Source of the DNA: JBEKYD01 sp049509915
Lineage (GTDB): Bacteria; Acidobacteriota; Terriglobia; Bryobacterales; Bryobacteraceae
Reading direction: 5' to 3'
Assembly: GCA_049509915.1 (NCBI GenBank)
Contig: JBEKZL010000373.1
Span: forward strand, 1-5,884
Length of the DNA stretch: 5,884 nucleotides
The translations under genes were made by a program, and so were the position numbers. Numbering within the stretch: position 1 is the first letter of the stretch; every line of letters begins with the position of its first letter. This document shows positions 5,852-5,884 of the stretch, piece by piece. The notes under the pieces are model-generated. The model was not told the DNA's origin. It ran no database searches and saw only the letters and a program-made list of their open reading frames with translations.

Positions 5852-5884
5852 GAAAGCTCGCTGTTGTACCGGGGTTGGTGCGGT

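Larger units (their letters stand above)
5609..5884. other. Unassigned intergenic stretch to the window edge
   Basis: These 276 bases follow the VWA stop codon and contain no gene I can support. Some frames are open to the right edge: plus strand from 5738 (49 codons, no ATG), and minus strand from the edge to a TAG at 5824-5822 (20 codons). Neither gives a product I recognise. Two dyad structures are described separately. The base composition is visibly less GC-rich than in the genes, especially around 5727-5740 and 5770-5790. No tRNA or rRNA signature was seen. Confidence 0.6.

Noticed and set aside
5799..5884. Plus-strand GTG-started frame open to the right edge
   Set aside because: No ribosome site of note, no recognisable protein sequence, and only 28 codons are visible, with rival open frames on both strands.

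Overview
The window looks like a piece of an Acidobacteriota chromosome, most probably of the Solibacter/Bryobacter type. The GC content is high, and two of its protein families are greatly expanded in that phylum: very large Oar-like TonB-dependent receptors, and secreted proteins of the 'VWFA-related Acidobacterial domain' type (TIGR03436). The assignment rests on recognising protein families by eye, not on a search.

Layout from left to right. (1) Bases 1-3153 (+) hold the 3' part of a TonB-dependent receptor / Oar-like outer-membrane protein. The frame is open from base 1, so the start, signal peptide and N-terminal carboxypeptidase-regulatory-like domain lie outside the window. (2) A GC-rich hairpin followed by TTTT terminates this gene. 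It overlaps the end of a convergent gene, whose stop codon sits in the hairpin loop. (3) Bases 3190-3606 (-) encode an HxlR-family winged-helix regulator with the family's N-terminal Cys-Pro. (4) A 48-base AT-rich divergent promoter region carries a 19-base inverted repeat whose two arms coincide with plausible -10 elements for the two flanking genes. (5) Bases 3655-4200 (+) encode a cytoplasmic YceI-family lipocalin-like protein. It has no Shine-Dalgarno sequence and may be translated from a leaderless mRNA. (6) Bases 4295-5608 (+) encode a probable Tat-exported VWA protein with an intact-looking MIDAS. Two different Gly/Tyr/Pro tandem repeats, (GGNYPN)x8 and (GYPGG)x4, interrupt its VWA fold. 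(7) Bases 5609-5884 contain no gene I can defend, but hold a 12-base imperfect inverted repeat with internal hairpin potential and a perfect 15-base palindrome.

How the genes relate: the HxlR regulator and the YceI gene form the only clear functional unit, a divergent pair in which the regulator probably controls its neighbour and itself. The receptor and the VWA protein are envelope or secreted proteins; nothing in the sequence links them to each other or to the pair. I see no mobile element, tRNA, rRNA or CRISPR array that I can support. The most unusual feature is the repeat-decorated VWA protein: all variation among its eight 18-base units is at synonymous third positions.
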